Origin: Salinisphaera sp. UBA6602
GTDB lineage: Bacteria; Pseudomonadota; Gammaproteobacteria; Nevskiales; Salinisphaeraceae
Assembly (NCBI GenBank): GCA_002433465.1
Contig: DJIE01000234.1
Location: 1 to 8,748, forward strand
Reading direction: 5' to 3'
DNA: 8,748 bases
Shown piece by piece: positions 6,918 through 8,748 of the stretch. The translations under genes and the position numbers were made by a program. Under the pieces are notes generated by a model, which saw only the letters and a program-made list of their open reading frames with translations, was not told the DNA's origin and made no database searches. The number at the start of each line of letters is the position of its first letter. The first letter of the stretch is position 1.

Positions 6918-8084
6918 ATGAGCAATACAGTGGCGATCGTCGGCAGCGGCCATACGAAATTCGGCCGGCTCGACGACAATCTGGAAGCCCTGATCGTGGC
7001 GGCTACGCGCGAAGCAGTGGAAGAATCCGGCCTCGCGCCCGAGCAGATCGACGCGGTCTTTCTCGGCCATTTCAACTCCGGCATGGTCACCGACGGCTTT
7101 GCTGCATCGTTGATTCATCAGGCCTATCCAGAGCTGCGCTTCAAACCGGCCATGCGCGCTGAAAATGCCTGTGCCTCAGGCTCGGCGGCCATCCATGCCG
7201 GCATGAACACCATCCAGGCCGGCAAGGCGAAAACCGTGCTCGTGGTCGGCGCCGAGAAAATGACCCATCGCTCGACCGCCGATGTCACCACGGCCCTCGC
7301 CGGCGCCGGCTATCAGAACGACGACCATGAAAAGACGCTGAGCTTTCCGCAGGTGTTCGGCGTGGCCGCGAACCAGTACGCCGAACGCTATGCGAGCCCG
7401 CTCGATGCGATGGCGCATATCGCGGCCAAGAACCACCACAACGCCATGCGTAACCCGCTGGCCCATATGCAGAAGGAATTCTCTTTCGAGGCCTGCAGTC
7501 AGGTCAGCGACAAGAACCCCGAGATTGCCCCGCCGTTGCGCCTGACCGATTGCTCGCTGGTCACTGACGGCGCCGCCGCGATCGTGCTCACGGCTGGCGA
7601 CAACGCCGCGAACTTCGATAACGCCGCCCGTTTTCGCTCGGCCGTACACGTAAGCGATTTTCTGCCCATGGGCCGTCGGGATTTCGTGGCCTTCGAAGGC
7701 CCGGAACGCGCCTTCGCCATGGCACTCGAACAGGCCGGCGTGGCGCTCGCCGATATCGACTTCGCCGAAGTCCACGACTGTTTCACCATTGCCGAGCTGC
7801 TCACCTACGAAGCCATGGGCCTCGCGCCCAAAGGCGAAGGCGCACGCGCGATCGAGGACGGCAGCGTCTACCGCGACGGCCGCCTGCCGGTGAATCTGTC
7901 CGGCGGACTGAAAGCGAAAGGCCATCCGGTGGGCGCGACCGGCGTATCCATGCATGCAATCGCCTATCGCCAGCTCACCGGCCGGGCCGGCGAGCTGCAG
8001 CTGCCCAACGCCAAGCTGGGGCTGATCTTCAACATGGGCGGCGCGGCGGTAGCGAACTACGTATCCGTGCTCGAAGCGGGTTAG
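6918..8084 (+). CDS. SCP2-type thiolase (acetyl-CoA acyltransferase family)
   Basis: This 388-residue cytoplasmic thiolase-fold enzyme would cleave or form a carbon-carbon bond in acyl-CoA (3-ketoacyl-CoA thiolysis or the reverse condensation). Its length is normal for single-domain thiolases of this family. Motifs in order: nucleophile Cys85 in ENACASGSA (82-90), VGAEKM (254-259 in the DNA-order sense, near residue 110), HDCF (286-289), and GLKAKGHPVGATG (330-342) with His336. The C-terminal motif is MGGAA (373-377) instead of the C-x-G cysteine of classical thiolases. This is typical of the SCP2/SCPx-type subfamily, where the cysteine of HDCF (Cys288) takes the acid/base role. Such thiolases often lie beside a DUF35 (zinc ribbon/OB-fold) partner and beta-oxidation genes, but none is present here. 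The physiological substrate, such as a fatty, branched or sterol-derived acyl-CoA, cannot be told. The ATG at 6918 has only a weak GAG-type ribosome binding site. Confidence 0.93.
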   Translation: MSNTVAIVGSGHTKFGRLDDNLEALIVAATREAVEESGLAPEQIDAVFLGHFNSGMVTDGFAASLIHQAYPELRFKPAMRAENACASGSAAIHAGMNTIQAGKAKTVLVVGAEKMTHRSTADVTTALAGAGYQNDDHEKTLSFPQVFGVAANQYAERYASPLDAMAHIAAKNHHNAMRNPLAHMQKEFSFEACSQVSDKNPEIAPPLRLTDCSLVTDGAAAIVLTAGDNAANFDNAARFRSAVHVSDFLPMGRRDFVAFEGPERAFAMALEQAGVALADIDFAEVHDCFTIAELLTYEAMGLAPKGEGARAIEDGSVYRDGRLPVNLSGGLKAKGHPVGATGVSMHAIAYRQLTGRAGELQLPNAKLGLIFNMGGAAVANYVSVLEAG

Positions 8085-8266
8085 CGGTTACCGCGTAGGT
8101 TCCGTACGACGGGCGGCGGCGCGAGCCGAATACCGAACTTCATGCAAAATCGACACTCGGTGATCGGCTGTTGCGCCAAACCACGCCCGGCGCTGGACAT
8201 TATCCGCGTTTGAACATCGCGTTGCCGGCATCGATACTCTCGACAACCGTACAAGCAACGAACGCC
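8085..8266. other. Intergenic region after the thiolase gene
   Basis: This 182-base gap has no supported gene. In-frame extension of the next gene back to an ATG at 8171 gives an unremarkable N-terminus of 32 residues and is not preferred. Just after the thiolase stop there is a short GCGG-tta-CCGC hairpin (8084-8094) without a T-tract, and a longer imperfect inverted repeat at 8124-8169 (listed separately). No strong sigma-70 promoter is visible. Confidence 0.4.
8124..8169. repeat. Long imperfect inverted repeat
   Basis: AGCCGAATACCGA (8124-8136) and TCGGTGATCGGCT (8157-8169) pair at 11 of 13 positions, with a central 2x2 mismatch and a 20-base AT-richer spacer. It begins 40 bases after the thiolase stop and ends about 97 bases before the next start. 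It could be a thiolase transcript terminator, a leader hairpin or a two-half-site operator. There is no T-tract after it. Confidence 0.5.
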
Positions 8267-8719
8267 ATGAGTGAAGACGACCTGATCGAAGCCAACCCCT
8301 GCAAACTGCGTAACGGCGACTGGGGCTGCAAAACGCAAGAGCCCGTTCAGGTGGGCGATACGGTGCAGATCGTCACCCGGGCGAACAAGCAATGGCCGGC
8401 GCAGATCACCCAAGTGGTATGGACCGATGGACAGGTCTGTATTTGTGCGACCGCCAGCGAAAAGCAGCAATCCAACGGCACCGACGACGCCCAAAAGCCG
8501 CCGCGCAAGAAGCCGGCGCAGAAGAGCGGGCAGGCCGCGCCGACCGCCCCCGCCGCCCGGGCCGACGCGGCGGAAGAAAATGCGCCGCCGGCCCCGCCCC
8601 GCTTCGACGTACCGCCCACCGACGAACTCGATGCCATGGCCGACAGCGCGGCCGAACAGGGCGACGATGACGACGACCTGATGAACGCGCTCAGCGAGTT
8701 CGAGCGCGACCCCGGCTAA
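8267..8719 (+). CDS. Hypothetical protein: small Cys-containing beta domain, linker and acidic tail
   Basis: This predicted 150-residue protein is not confidently recognised. Residues about 10-62 form a compact, beta-rich segment: NPCKLRNGDWGC (10-21), GDTVQIVTR (30-38), QWPAQITQVVW (42-52), QVCICAT (56-62). The alternating hydrophobic strands with conserved-looking Gly, Trp and Val recall small SH3/Tudor-like barrels. Four cysteines (12, 21, 58, 60) could bind metal or form disulfides; no signal peptide is present. Residues 66-118 are a Pro/Ala/Lys-rich linker, basic near 80-86. The C-terminus (about 119-150) is acidic (DDDDD at 133-137) and helical-looking, ending in NALSEFERDPG. The order of beta domain, flexible linker and acidic tail resembles single-strand DNA-binding proteins in layout only. 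The start at 8267 begins the charged, protein-like MSEDDL; no clear ribosome binding site precedes it. It may be transcribed separately from the thiolase. Confidence 0.65.
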   Translation: MSEDDLIEANPCKLRNGDWGCKTQEPVQVGDTVQIVTRANKQWPAQITQVVWTDGQVCICATASEKQQSNGTDDAQKPPRKKPAQKSGQAAPTAPAARADAAEENAPPAPPRFDVPPTDELDAMADSAAEQGDDDDDLMNALSEFERDPG

Positions 8720-8726
8720 ACGCTCG

Positions 8727-8742
8727 AGGCTCGTGCCAGCCT
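8727..8742 (+). terminator. Possible terminator hairpin at the window end
   Basis: AGGCT (8727-8731) and AGCCT (8738-8742) form a perfect 5-bp stem with a 6-base loop, seven bases after the stop of the last gene. The window ends six bases later, so any T-tract would be out of view. Confidence 0.3.
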
Positions 8743-8748
8743 GACGCT

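Noticed and set aside
7176..7955. - strand frame of 259 codons opposite the thiolase
   Set aside because: It is antisense to a thiolase with intact catalytic motifs; the composition is His/Gly/Arg-rich as expected of a shadow.
8267..8719. Idea that the small Cys-containing protein is the missing DUF35-type partner of the thiolase
   Set aside because: DUF35 partners have a CxxC-CxxC zinc ribbon and an OB-fold. This protein has cysteines at 12, 21, 58 and 60, with a CxC and no CxxC pair, plus a long disordered acidic tail, so the family does not match.
1..8748. CRISPR array, tRNA/rRNA, insertion sequence or attachment site
   Set aside because: I found no regularly spaced direct repeats, no tRNA-like cloverleaf, no transposase or integrase reading frame and no long terminal repeats in the window.

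Overview
The window is GC-rich and gene-dense, with seven protein-coding genes, short intergenic gaps and no RNA genes, mobile elements or CRISPR arrays. The gene content (a Tat-exported class A beta-lactamase, a full-length MprF, an SCP2-type thiolase, lipoproteins with a Gram-negative lipobox) fits the chromosome of a high-GC proteobacterium. A gammaproteobacterium such as a Salinisphaera-like organism is possible, but nothing in the window fixes the taxon.

Left part (1-3437): a hydantoin/aspartate-glutamate racemase superfamily enzyme on the + strand runs convergently, with a 12-base gap, into a large gene on the - strand for an MprF-type aminoacyl-phosphatidylglycerol synthase/flippase. 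MprF would put positive charge on the membrane surface and so protect against cationic peptides.

Middle part (3438-5773): a divergent intergenic region of about 220 bases separates mprF from a two-gene + strand operon. That operon encodes a small four-helix membrane protein followed by a WG-repeat lipoprotein. The two are joined by an ATGA stop/start overlap, which implies translational coupling and suggests that the products work together in the envelope.

Right part (5774-8748): a hairpin with a perfect 9-bp stem lies between the lipoprotein gene and a convergent class A beta-lactamase gene, which has a Tat signal and a CTX-M-like active site. Divergent from the beta-lactamase is a stand-alone SCP2-type thiolase. 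It is followed, after a gap carrying a long imperfect inverted repeat, by a 150-residue protein with a small cysteine-containing beta domain, a low-complexity linker and an acidic tail.

Three of the seven genes (mprF, the lipoprotein and bla) clearly act in the cell envelope and a fourth probably does. I see no clear new multi-gene defence or biosynthetic system. The points most worth checking are the racemase homologue that lacks one of its two catalytic cysteines, the beta-lactamase active site, the coupled membrane protein/WG lipoprotein pair and the unassigned 150-residue protein.
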